DNA of 20,726 nt from Chara braunii (taxonomy: Eukaryota; Streptophyta; Charophyceae; Charales; Characeae): the NCBI GenBank assembly GCA_003427395.1, contig BFEA01000288.1:516100-536825 (forward strand), given 5' to 3'. The position numbers and the translations under genes were made by a program. Within the stretch, counting starts at the first letter, position 1. Each line of letters starts with the position of its first letter. Positions 10,457 to 17,342 of this stretch are shown piece by piece. The notes under the pieces are model-generated. The model was not told the origin of the DNA, searched no databases, and saw only the letters and a list, made by a program, of their open reading frames with translations.

Positions 10457-11091
10457 TCAAACTTTAAACCAAACTAATTTTTTGTTGCTTACAAAACCCA
10501 CGACGGATACCCTTGTAAGGGTATTCGCACTGACATCATGAGTGCAGACTTTTGTTTGCAAAGGAGGGGATGAGGCAGCATAACCAAACATGCTCGGACG
10601 AGGACAAACATTACTCAATACTGGGGATATATTCCGCCATGCGGATCCAAAGGTTTGAGGGGTTGTCAAACATACCCTTAACAGGCCATTTGGCCAACAA
10701 TGACAAGTTCTGGTGACGGGGATCCAGTTTGTTAAATCCTCGCTTAGACCGTGGGAGGGCTATTGCCTTCCAGACCACCTTCGTCAGATGACCCTCGTTT
10801 TCTTTAGCGCTTGGTTTCAATACATATTTGGCTGCATATCGCTTAGTCTGGGCATAAGCTTTGTCCCCAAGTTTAACAATCGAGAGGGGGAACCGTAAAA
10901 GTGAGAAAGTTGTTGAAACCACGAAGGTTCTCCCAAACAAGGAGAGTTTGTGATTTTTCTGGCAATTGCAAATACCTGCTGTGATTTTGTCCACTAGAAG
11001 TTGGTCTTAAGATCTTAAGCAATCTGAAAAGGAGACTTGAATGCCCAAAAAGCGTTCTGAATTTTCCGTAGGGACATGACGAAGGCCCCAA
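10457..11091 (-). pseudogene. LINE reverse transcriptase, post-RT (thumb) segment
   Basis: The best-conserved part is an open frame of 127 residues (10611-10994, minus strand). It contains LSLFGR, then VVWKAIALPR, then a QNLSLLAKW-type block and LWIRMAEY. This matches the region after the RT palm in plant-type LINEs, with the usual order L-S-L-x-G-R, then W-K-x-I-x-x-P-R, then N-x-x-L-L-A-K-W. Just upstream in the same frame, RFLGIQVSFSD is also LINE-like but is separated by a TAA. Downstream the frame closes at 10611 and another minus frame continues to 10457. The segment lies on the same strand as the RT fragment at 11452-11640 but is separated from it by ~360 bp of unrelated sequence, so the palm (Y-x-D-D) is absent. 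Confidence 0.72.
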
Positions 11092-11451
11092 TCTACTTTC
11101 AGAGAAAATGCAGACGACAGGAAGAAAACAATTTTATGTCATTTTATTGATGCCTCGGATAACACACAGTAGTTATCCAATACTCTTTTAAGTTATTTTA
11201 ACGCACACTCACTATTCACACAGGCCACAATCAAATCATCAGTAATGACACCCCCTTTCCACTCCAAGGAGAGGAGACGAGAAGGTTAGGGATCTTGGGA
11301 TTAAATTCAATATTATCCAGTAGAGTTTATAATTGAAGCAAAAACAATAATGGGGCCAGGGGCCAGCCCTAACAGAGTGAATGTGTGAGTTCGAAATGAT
11401 ATGACACTCCGCCGTTACTATTACTGACGAGGTGGCCTGGGAGTACATGAC
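11092..11451. other. Unrelated gap between two LINE segments
   Basis: About 360 bp with no LINE similarity on the minus strand. It sits where the RT palm should be. It is either an insertion or the flank of two separate LINE fragments. No ORF motif or terminal repeats were seen. Confidence 0.45.
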
Positions 11452-11640
11452 TCGAATCCCACTTTGGTAAGTGTGGTTGACATAAACGCCCAACCGACCT
11501 TGTCATATGCTTTCTCCATATTAAGGAGTTGCACTGCGATGTCCCTGTCTTCCTTTCTGATAATCCCGAGTACTTGGGCTATTGTTATAATATTCTCAAA
11601 TATAGAACGCCATTTTACGAGGGCACCTTGTTCCCATCGA
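11452..11640 (-). pseudogene. LINE reverse transcriptase fragment with motif A
   Basis: The minus-strand translation reads through EQGALVKWRSIFENI, then about 20 residues with IIRKEDRDIA, then LLNMEKAYDKVGWAFM and a TLTKVGF block. This is the classic LINE RT sequence around motif A, x-D/N-x-E-K-A-Y-D-x-V-x-W. The usual catalytic Asp of motif A is Asn here (LLNMEKAYD) and Asp in copy 2 (LLLDMEKA). The fragment ends abruptly after GFES. Motifs B to E, including Y-x-D-D, are not present. The identification is strong; function is excluded by truncation. Confidence 0.82.
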
Positions 11641-11664
11641 ATTACCTGCTTCTTATATTTTTTA

Positions 11665-11785
11665 TATATTTAACTTTGTTTCTTATAAACATAAAATCTG
11701 CACTACTTTCGAATGTACACAAGAAAGCAATCGTTGCCTTTTAAATCGGCGGGTGGTGTCACATAAGCCTGTAATATTATAACTT
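11665..11785 (-). pseudogene. Start of an APE-type LINE endonuclease
   Basis: The minus-strand frame reads YNITGLCDTTRRFKRQRLL and, further on, ILCL, a TAA stop, then ETKL. This is the N-terminal signature of the apurinic-endonuclease-like domain of LINE ORF2: N-x-x-G-L, then basic residues, then I-L-C-x-Q-E-T-K, with the key Gln changed to stop by a CAA to TAA change. Two further in-frame stops follow, and the domain ends after about 40 residues, where it joins the RT fragment. Copy 2 (14232-14354) keeps the Gln (SQETKL). The active-site residues further along the domain are deleted in both. Confidence 0.68.
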
Positions 11786-11797
11786 GCTATGTGAATT

Positions 11798-12058
11798 CTA
11801 CTCGGTAGCACCATTAATCTGGTTCGGGTTGACGAGGTCTTCGGTGTGATTTACTTGTTTCATAGGAGGGTTGGTGAGTAGGTTGTCGACAATGACCTTC
11901 TGCACCATAGGTGGGAAGCCATTCAAGCCCACGAGAGACCTAAAGTGCTGACCCGTCACAATAGGGATCGAGTCAATTACGAGAAGCCAATCATAGATAG
12001 GCCTTGCTGAGAGTGTACCTGTCAAGTGAATGTTAGACAGTGCCTCCAACTTGGGCAT
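11798..12058 (-). pseudogene. 86-residue open frame of the LINE unit, copy 1
   Basis: An uninterrupted minus-strand frame, 86 residues from ATG to stop, placed just before the endonuclease start. I count 78 of 86 residues identical to the frame at 14369-14629, which has the same start and stop. It includes RPIYDWLLVIDSIP and GFPPMVQKVIVDNL. I know no domain match. Its position between the ORF1 charged region and the endonuclease suggests the C-terminal end of ORF1 or of a fused polyprotein. The upstream part of the ORF is in a different frame in both copies. Confidence 0.45.
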
Positions 12059-12215
12059 GGTGAAATCCTGAAGGGGTTACCATAGCATCCTCTTTGAGCA
12101 CCATCGTTCGAAATACTTTGAAACCGAGGTTAAGCCCATGAAAACAATGTAGAGCAAAACTACACAATTTTCCGGCAACAAAATCACATGTCGGCCCATT
12201 TTAGGGTCGGGGATC

Positions 12216-12825
12216 TTAACAGTTCCCAGTGCAGTTCAGTACTTGGTCGTTAGTGATGCTCAATGGTTTTTCTTTGGAAGACACTTCTTGATCGGTAATG
12301 GCAGGTACACTCAAGTGGTCGTCTTCCGATTTCTGCAAAAGCACTATTAAACCATGAGGGNAGTCTGAGCAAATCAAAGGGACCAACAATTCCTTGATTT
12401 GTCTAGCCTTTTGGTCTTGTCTGCAAAGCGTTGCCATAAGGGCGACAATTAAACGAGACTTTTTTGCGCAAAAGCACTATTAAGCCCTAAGGGAAGTCTG
12501 AGCAAATCAAAGGGACCAACAGTTCCTTGATTTGTCTAACCTTTTAGTCTTGTCTAGAAAGCGTTGCCATAAGGGCGACAATTAGAAGAGACTTTTTTGC
12601 GCCTCCTCCCGGTTAACCCTGCTTGTTTTCTTTTGCGGTTTTAATATCTGGGAGGTCCGAGGCCGCTTCATCCGATCGTTGTTCTTTCATGGTGGGATAT
12701 GCGTTGTTATCTTCCGTACCTTTTTTTTTATTATAGGGAGGGCAATTCACCACTTGATCCTGACTAGGCAGTTTATCAAAGGCAATGTGTCCTTTCTGTA
12801 GTAAGACGGGAAAAAAGAGATCCAA
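12216..12825 (-). pseudogene. ORF1 C-terminal region of LINE unit, frameshifted
   Basis: Minus-strand frames 12613-12825 and 12216-12437 carry blocks also found in copy 2 at 19990-20309, such as MKEQRSDEAA, SDLPDI, QIKELLVPLICSD and SEDDHLSVPAIT. In copy 2 these blocks form one continuous open frame of about 100 residues. In copy 1 they are broken by stops and by a 133-bp tandem duplication. I recognise no domain. The conserved block order shows that this was coding sequence of the element. Confidence 0.5.
12336..12601. repeat. 133-bp tandem duplication inside LINE copy 1
   Basis: Unit 1 is 12336-12468 and unit 2 is 12469-12601, both starting with CAAAAGCACTATTAA and ending ACTTTTTTGCG, with roughly ten differences. 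Copy 2 of the LINE has only one such unit (about 20045-20180), so the duplication arose after the copies separated. The single ambiguous base of the window (n at 12361) lies in unit 1, which could reflect assembly uncertainty over the duplication. Confidence 0.88.
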
Positions 12826-12961
12826 CTCAGCCTCAACAATCTCGCTTTCGTTGATATCCCCCTTTGAAGAGAAGCCCCATGAAAATGAGTTCCTTTCTTA
12901 TTTGTTAGAGGAGCTGGGTCTTCTTCAAAGAAGTTCTCTTCTTCGGAGGAAGATGACCCTT

Positions 12962-13513
12962 TCATAGGATCTGAATCCTTCTGCAACAGAGGATTAATTT
13001 CAATTTTTTCTTGTTTTTGCGAGGCGACTTTCTTATTTTTGACTTGGACTTTCCTTTTTCCTTACGAGGGTCATGGTAGATAAAAGGGGCAATAGGTTTT
13101 ATTTTAGGGAATTTGAAAGCGGGGTTCTCTCCCTTTGTTGGGGTCCCACTTTCCTTCCTCCCTTGCTCTTTTTCCTTCTCCCCCCTTTTTCCCTTTTCTT
13201 GATCCCTTTGATTAGCCTGAGCCTTATGTTGTTCCCTCTTTTCAGCTTCCAACCGCCTCCTCTCCTTTTCCCAGCACTTTAGCTCTTCCCTTTTCTTTTC
13301 TTTGTCTCTGCTCCTTTCATCCTCCCGCCTTTCCTTCACTTCTTCTCTCCTCCTTTCGTCCTCATGCCCTTTCATTTCATCTTCTCGCTTCCTCTCGCTT
13401 CTTGATCTCCTCCTTTCTCTGTCCTCCTCTTTTTTTCTCACTTCCTTCCCTCTCCTGAAACCTTTTCCTTTTATCTTTATTTTTCCCTTCCTCTCGAAGA
13501 AGTGCCTCTTCAA
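12962..13513 (-). pseudogene. Lys/Arg/Glu-rich segment of LINE ORF1
   Basis: An open minus-strand frame of 183 residues made almost wholly of K, R and E, including runs such as EERKRED-like and KEKKREE-like segments, then PAFKFPKIKPIAPFIYHDP. The coding strand is nearly all purine. It follows the zinc-knuckle segment in transcription order with a few stops between, so it is best read as the charged coiled-coil tail of ORF1. Highly charged frames in polypurine DNA can also be chance, which lowers the confidence. No catalytic motif is present. Confidence 0.45.
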
Positions 13514-13700
13514 AGGAGAAGGGCTTCACCTTCTACTTTTTACGCTTCCTCCCTTTACCCTTTCAAAACGTCAATCCACTTCTCCCCCCTTTCTCCCTCT
13601 CGATCGAATTCCCTTCCTTTTTTCCCTTTCTTGTCTTTCATCTTTGACCTCCTTTTAGTCAAATTTTCCCTTATCCTTCTCCCCATCTCCATCCCTATCC
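13140..13700. repeat. Polypyrimidine-rich strand (plus) / polypurine (minus)
   Basis: About 560 bp with strong strand asymmetry: the plus strand is dominated by C and T, with a shuffled TCCTTTCC/CTCCTC texture but no fixed period. On the minus strand this encodes the charged ORF1 region. Plus-strand open frames across it (13302-13658 and 13502-13756) are shadows. Confidence 0.75.
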
Positions 13701-13706
13701 TCATCC

Positions 13707-14033
13707 TCATGTTTCTTGGGTGTTGTGGTCTTTGTGTGTTTTTAGGCTTTGTTTAGTCGGACACCCATTTTCACTATGAAAATGACGTCGACACACTTGG
13801 CACCAGGCTGTTTCGGCACAAATGACCTCCAAATTGACAAACCCAAATTTCTTCAGGTTAATGTGAAAAATATTTTTGTAACATAGTTTGGTTGTTGGGA
13901 CCAAGTCGAAACAGTTGTTCCTCAAGTGTGGTTCGAAAGACTTTTTGTATGCCGGATAGTCCCTAATTATAGGGCCAATGACATCTTCAACCGTTCCTTT
14001 CAAGTCTCCTAAGACCGAGACTGGAACATCCAT
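13707..14033 (-). pseudogene. LINE ORF1 segment with CCHC zinc knuckle
   Basis: The minus-strand frame contains GIRVMDVPVSVLGDL, then VEDVIGPIIRDYP, then a perfect knuckle C-x2-C-x4-H-x4-C in AWCQVCRRHFHSENGCPTK. This resembles plant-type LINE ORF1 or gag-like proteins in which a single knuckle follows an RNA-binding domain (the DUF4283 / zf-CCHC arrangement). The domain assignment upstream of the knuckle is by general resemblance only. The open frame continues from 14033 to 14078 only by running into the RT fragment of copy 2 in another frame. A true ORF1 start is not visible. Confidence 0.6.
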
Positions 14034-14849
14034 GACTCGAATCCCATTTTGGTAAGTGTGGATGACATAAACGCCCAACCGACCTTAGCATTTGCTTTCT
14101 CCATATCAAGGAGGAGCGTTGCGATGTCCCTATCTTCCTTTCTGATAATCTCGAGTGCTTGGGCTATTGTTATCAGAGTGCCCTTTTACGAGGGCACCCT
14201 GTTCCCATCCAATTACCTCCTTCTTAGATTTTTTATATATTTAGCTTTGTTTCTTGTGAGCATAAAATATGCACCACTTCCGAATGGACCCAAGAAAGCA
14301 ATCGTTGCCTTTTAAATCAGCGGGTGGTGTCACCCAAACCTTTAATGTTCCAACTTGCTATGCAAATTCTACTCAGTAGCACCATTAATCTGGTTTGGTT
14401 TGACGGGGTCTTCGGTGTGATTTACTTGTTTCATAGGAGGGATGGTGAATAGGTTGTCGACAATCACCTTCTGCACCATAGGTGGGAAGCCAGTCAAGCC
14501 CAAGAGAGACCTGAAGTGCTGACCTGTCACAATAGGGATCGAGTCAATTATAAGAAGCCAATCATAGATAGGCCTTGCTGAGAGTGTATCTGTCAAGTGA
14601 ATGTTAGACAATGCCTCCAACTTGGGCATGGTAAAATCCTGAAGGGGTTACCATAGCATCCTCTTTGAGCACCATTGCTCGAAATACTTTGAAACTGAGG
14701 TTAAGCCCATGAAAACAATGTAGAGCAAAACTACACAATTTTCTGGCAACAAAATTCACATGTCGGTCCATTTTAGGGTCAGGGATCTTAACACAGTTCC
14801 CAGTGCGGTATAGTACTTGGTCGTTAGTGATGCTCAACACTTTTTCTTC
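14031..14849 (-). mobile_element. LINE unit copy 2, 3' part (interrupted)
   Basis: A second copy of the unit at 11452-14031, same strand, abutting it head to tail. It holds the RT fragment (14031-14215, LLLDMEKA and VGWAFMSSTLTKMGF), the endonuclease start (14232-14354, WNIKGLGDTTR and SQETKL) and the 86-residue frame. Relative to copy 1 it has lost about 17 bp just before the RT block, giving a frameshift. Similarity to copy 1 stops at about 14849, where the Penelope-like element begins, and resumes at 19989. Confidence 0.82.
14369..14629 (-). pseudogene. 86-residue open frame of the LINE unit, copy 2
   Basis: Same length, start and stop as the frame at 11798-12058, with eight residue differences by my count. 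The region just upstream (14604-14840, minus strand) carries QVLYRTGNC, KLCSFALHCFHGLNLSFKVF and MVLKEDAMVTPSGF and overlaps it in another frame. This suggests a frameshift within one longer ancestral ORF. Confidence 0.45.
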
Positions 14850-14941
14850 CTCCAGGGTCTGGCTAGTTCGGTCGGACTGACTTCGATGTCGGTTTATGGC
14901 CCGTTTCTCGACTTGGTTCAGACAATGTGGCAGAGGACAAC
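14850..14941 (+). other. Leader between LINE break and first pseudo-LTR
   Basis: These 92 bp match neither the LINE nor the sequence before the second pseudo-LTR. A frame with one TGA runs from here into the shared C-terminal sequence QDQWDQCMT and ends in the pseudo-LTR. It may be more of the C-terminus of a 5'-truncated upstream element copy, or filler DNA. Confidence 0.4.
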
Positions 14942-15517
14942 CAACCGGCCAAGATCAATGGGACCAGTGCATGACCCTTGAAGAGTGTAGCATCGGAATA
15001 TCTCTCCTTTCATAATTTTCTTTCCCTTTTTGACATGTATTTTATCGTTTTTGCGGACAGATGCTCAGTAGAAAGAAGGTACGATGAGAACCTGACAGAC
15101 AGGCCACGGATAATGGGGACGATGTCCGTTTTGGAAGACGGGGGACACAACACGGATAACAGGGTACATAGGCGTTTCGGGATAACTTTATGAGTGATAG
15201 GAAAATAGCGGTCCCGTACCGGCACGTTCCGTTTCGTACCGGAGAAAGACCGAGCTGTTGTTTTTGGAATTTTAATTTATTCTTCGACGTTTTGGGTGTT
15301 TTTTACCCGTTCGAAGCACGGGCTCAGTTCGTAGTGCTATCACGGGTAGACACTTATTGTCGGATGTTTATTTTTCGGGTTTTCTCACATTTTCTGTCTA
15401 CGTAGCTCAGAGGGCGGGATTTGATGACGGGTCGTAACGCGACCAGCGAACTCAGTATATTCAGATGAAAATGATGACAATAGCTGCCATGTCCTTAGTT
15501 GAGAATCGGACAGTTCT

Positions 15518-15557
15518 GCTACGGTTCGCTACGTTTTGCTACGTTTTGCTACTTTTC
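15518..15557 (+). repeat. Four 10-bp tandem repeats, pseudo-LTR A
   Basis: GCTACGGTTC, GCTACGTTTT, GCTACGTTTT and GCTACTTTTC in tandem, ending about 67 bp before the hammerhead domain. The same array is at 19621-19660. It could be a transcription factor or promoter element; no function is shown. Confidence 0.85.
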
Positions 15558-15624
15558 GAACATAGGCCAGTCCGGGCTAGGCTGCAGGCTACTTATAGAG
15601 GGCAAGGCAAGGCTCTCTTCCTCC

Positions 15625-15704
15625 GAAACTGAAGCTCGGATGAGCACCTCCTGATGAGTTGGGAGGCGAGCCAACGAAACCGGTCGAGGATTTCGCCAAG
15701 TTTC
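15625..15704 (+). ncRNA. Type I hammerhead ribozyme, pseudo-LTR A
   Basis: All conserved core blocks are present in order. CTGATGA is at 15651-15657 and GAAA at 15676-15679, and the cleavage triplet GTC ends at 15685, giving predicted cleavage after C15685. Stem II is GTTGG/CCAAC (15658-15662 and 15671-15675) with an 8-nt loop. Stem I next to the core is CCTC/GAGG (15647-15650 and 15686-15689), with a distal helix GAAACT/AGTTTC (15625-15630 and 15699-15704) beyond an internal loop. Stem III is only CCGG (15680-15683). That palindrome suits dimeric folding, as reported for ribozymes of Penelope elements and retrozymes. No differences from copy B occur across 95 nt (15613-15707). Confidence 0.92.
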
Positions 15705-15883
15705 TTTTGCTGGGCTAGGAACATGGTGAGGCATGAGAGGATTGTGAGGTGGACATGGGGTGATGTGGAAAAGATTGCGAGGTGGTAGAATGTTTTATCT
15801 TTCTGAGTAAGGCATGGTGGTTCTCATTGCTTCGTATATGTCTCTCCCTGGTTTCAGCACGTTGCCGCGTCTGTCTCTTGCTC

Positions 15884-16065
15884 CGGAGATGCGCGAGAAC
15901 TGAGTGCGCTGTTGCGCAACACTTAGGTGATCGCGTCTTCATTTCGGTGGTACTAGCGGACGATTATTGGAGGGTAGGCGACTAACACGTACGGGGGAGG
16001 AATAGTAATACTATCTGATTAGCGTACACGAAAAATACGTAGGAAGTTACCAGACATTAGACTCC
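15884..16065 (+). other. 5' untranslated region of the Penelope-like element
   Basis: 182 bp between the pseudo-LTR and the ORF1 start, unique to the element body. It contains stops in all frames and no other clear signal. Confidence 0.5.
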
Positions 16066-16920
16066 GTGATGAATAACGGCGGATTTAGCGGTAATAGGAA
16101 TGGCGGGAACGGGAACTATGGGAACGGGAACTACGGGGGAGGGAACACCGGCGGGAACGGGAATTATGGGGGAGGGAACACAGGCGGGAGCGGACAAGGG
16201 CCGACATGTTACAACTGCGGTAAGACAGGCCATATAGCTAGAGATTGCTGGTCAAGGAGACCAAGCCAATCAAACGATCCAGAGCTAGATGGCATGAAGG
16301 AGTTCTATAGGGACCTGATAAAACAGAAGCAGGATCAGGAGGAGAAGAAGAGACAGGAGGAGGAGCGACGACAGAGGGAGGAGGAAGATAAACGGATGGG
16401 TGACGAGCTCTCGAGGAAGGCTCAGGAACTGAAGGCCGAGATGGATCGAGAATTGAGAGAGAGTCTACGAAAGCAGCAAGAGGAACTTCGAAAACAGGTG
16501 GATGTACTAAAGAGAGGGAGAGACCCACCAGACGACGTGCCAAGACGGGTCCGTGCTAAATATGGTACGGACACCGGGACCGACTTCTCGGCTTCAGAAG
16601 AGGAGTCAAATCTGAATAAAAAAGTGGCTGCGCTGATACGCCTTTTGGAGTCAAGATCACCACCGACAAGAGCAGCCCCCGAAGCGACCCCGCGACGCTC
16701 TCCTCGGATTACACCAAGACAGACTTCGGTAACCAGGAGGCAAACAAGATTCGAGCAAGGAGAGAGCTCAGCAGCAGTTGGAAGAAGAACGATGCGCGAA
16801 GAAGGCAGTAATGACAAAGGAAAACGGACGCTGGAGGACGATCATCAACCAGGAGACGCGCCCAGCAGATCACCAGCGACCCCGCCACCATCCGCAACGA
16901 AGACGCCAGCCTCATGTTGA
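16066..16920 (+). CDS. ORF1, gag-like CCHC/coiled-coil protein, 284 aa
   Basis: Predicted RNA- or ssDNA-binding structural protein of the element. The start is the first of two adjacent ATGs (MMNNGG). Residues 5-46 are Gly/Asn-rich and encoded by short tandem DNA repeats (16093-16197). A perfect zinc knuckle C-x2-C-x4-H-x4-C uses Cys48, Cys51, His56 and Cys61, followed by Trp62. Residues about 75-170 are Glu/Lys/Arg/Gln-rich with heptad character, a likely coiled coil for self-association. A Ser/Thr/Pro/Arg-rich tail follows. The frame stops at TGA 16918-16920, yet the same frame stays open for 97 more codons to 17211. Zinc-knuckle proteins are standard in LTR elements and LINEs and uncommon in Penelope elements. 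I infer that it belongs to this element because it lies between the two pseudo-LTRs upstream of the endonuclease ORF. Confidence 0.8.
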   Translation: MMNNGGFSGNRNGGNGNYGNGNYGGGNTGGNGNYGGGNTGGSGQGPTCYNCGKTGHIARDCWSRRPSQSNDPELDGMKEFYRDLIKQKQDQEEKKRQEEERRQREEEDKRMGDELSRKAQELKAEMDRELRESLRKQQEELRKQVDVLKRGRDPPDDVPRRVRAKYGTDTGTDFSASEEESNLNKKVAALIRLLESRSPPTRAAPEATPRRSPRITPRQTSVTRRQTRFEQGESSAAVGRRTMREEGSNDKGKRTLEDDHQPGDAPSRSPATPPPSATKTPASC

Positions 16921-17211
16921 AGGAGCGGCATGCTGGACTTCATCTTCAACCTACAACGAGAGATTACGTCGAAGAGGGCGGATCGCATTAAAGTACTGTG
17001 TCAGAAGGCGGGAGTCAAGTATATCACACGGGATCAGGTGGTGGAGGAACTGGTTCGTGTGAAGGCAGAACTGGCATACGAAGGACTTTTTGATGACGAT
17101 GAGAAGCATACAGAGGGACCGGAACCTGTGGTGAACCTAGGCGATGACGAAACCCTGGCGACTCCAAGACCATCCAGACGCACGACACCAAGATCGCCAC
17201 CTAGTAGCTGA
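16921..17211 (+). pseudogene. In-frame continuation of ORF1 after TGA
   Basis: Directly after the ORF1 stop, the same frame remains open to TGA 17209-17211. An internal ATG at 16930 would give 93 residues. It carries LQREITSKRADRIKVLCQKA, then GVKYITRDQVVEELVRVKAE, an acidic patch and a basic Ser/Thr/Pro tail. The first part has a two-helix rhythm (L-C-x-x-A-G-V, then V-x-E-L-V) like SAP or LEM-type nucleic-acid-binding motifs. That is a resemblance, not an identification. It is either the C-terminal domain of ORF1 cut off by a nonsense mutation, a readthrough extension, or a separate small protein. Confidence 0.55.
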
Positions 17212-17342
17212 CTAGCGGCGCCCCTTGGCACCGCCTTCCTCTGGGAGTACCTGGTGGTGCTCCTGGGTTTCCGGTGCGCCCTAAGGGGGCAGGGCAGTGG
17301 ATCCGATCTGCTTGGACTCGTTGAAGTCTCGACGGCTACAGC
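17212..17342 (+). other. Spacer between ORF1 and ORF2
   Basis: 131 bp. ORF1 is in frame 1 and ORF2 in frame 3. A stop at 17322-17324 precedes the ORF2 ATG in its own frame. Expression of ORF2 would need reinitiation, an internal start, frameshifting or splicing. No signal distinguishes these. Confidence 0.4.

Larger units (their letters stand above)
11452..14031 (-). mobile_element. LINE-type retrotransposon unit, copy 1, internally deleted
   Basis: A minus-strand non-LTR retrotransposon remnant. In transcription order it contains a zinc-knuckle ORF1 segment, a Lys/Arg/Glu-rich region, an acidic to neutral region, an 86-residue open frame, the start of an APE-type endonuclease and an RT fragment with motif A. 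Most of the endonuclease and the first RT blocks are missing: the endonuclease start runs straight into the RT fragment. The same order and the same deletion occur in copy 2 (14031-14849 plus 19989-20328). Frameshifts and stops are spread throughout, so the unit is non-coding today. Its 3' edge is the 15-mer GGGATTCGAGTCATG on the minus strand, which is also the junction where copy 2 meets copy 1. Confidence 0.75.
14942..15883 (+). repeat. Upstream pseudo-LTR of the Penelope-like element
   Basis: Direct repeat partner of 19045-19988. I count roughly 35 substitutions and one 2-bp indel over ~942 bp, about 96% identity. It starts CAACCGGCC and ends TCTCTTGCTC. The first ~65 bp encode a C-terminal tail ending in SIGISLLS and a stop, so the upstream copy is a 5'-truncated element end, as expected for head-to-tail Penelope arrangements. 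It also contains four 10-bp GCTACGTTTT-type repeats (15518-15557) and the hammerhead. The promoter is expected here but no motif defines it. Confidence 0.93.

Noticed and set aside
10507-10524. Perfect 8-bp palindrome ATACCCTT-GT-AAGGGTAT
   Set aside because: Short palindromes of this size are expected by chance in 20 kb. There is no supporting context such as a terminator or operator.
11105-11170. Plus-strand NADDRKKT-like translation resembling an RT Y-x-D-D box
   Set aside because: It is on the opposite strand to the flanking LINE fragments, has Asn in place of Tyr and lacks any neighbouring RT motif.
13302-13756. Plus-strand Ser/Leu/Phe/Pro-rich frames
   Set aside because: Shadows of the polypurine coding strand of the LINE ORF1 region.
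14942-15883. Plant retrozyme (non-autonomous hammerhead LTR element)
   Set aside because: Retrozymes have much shorter LTRs and no protein-coding body. The GIY-YIG ORF between these repeats favours a Penelope-like element.
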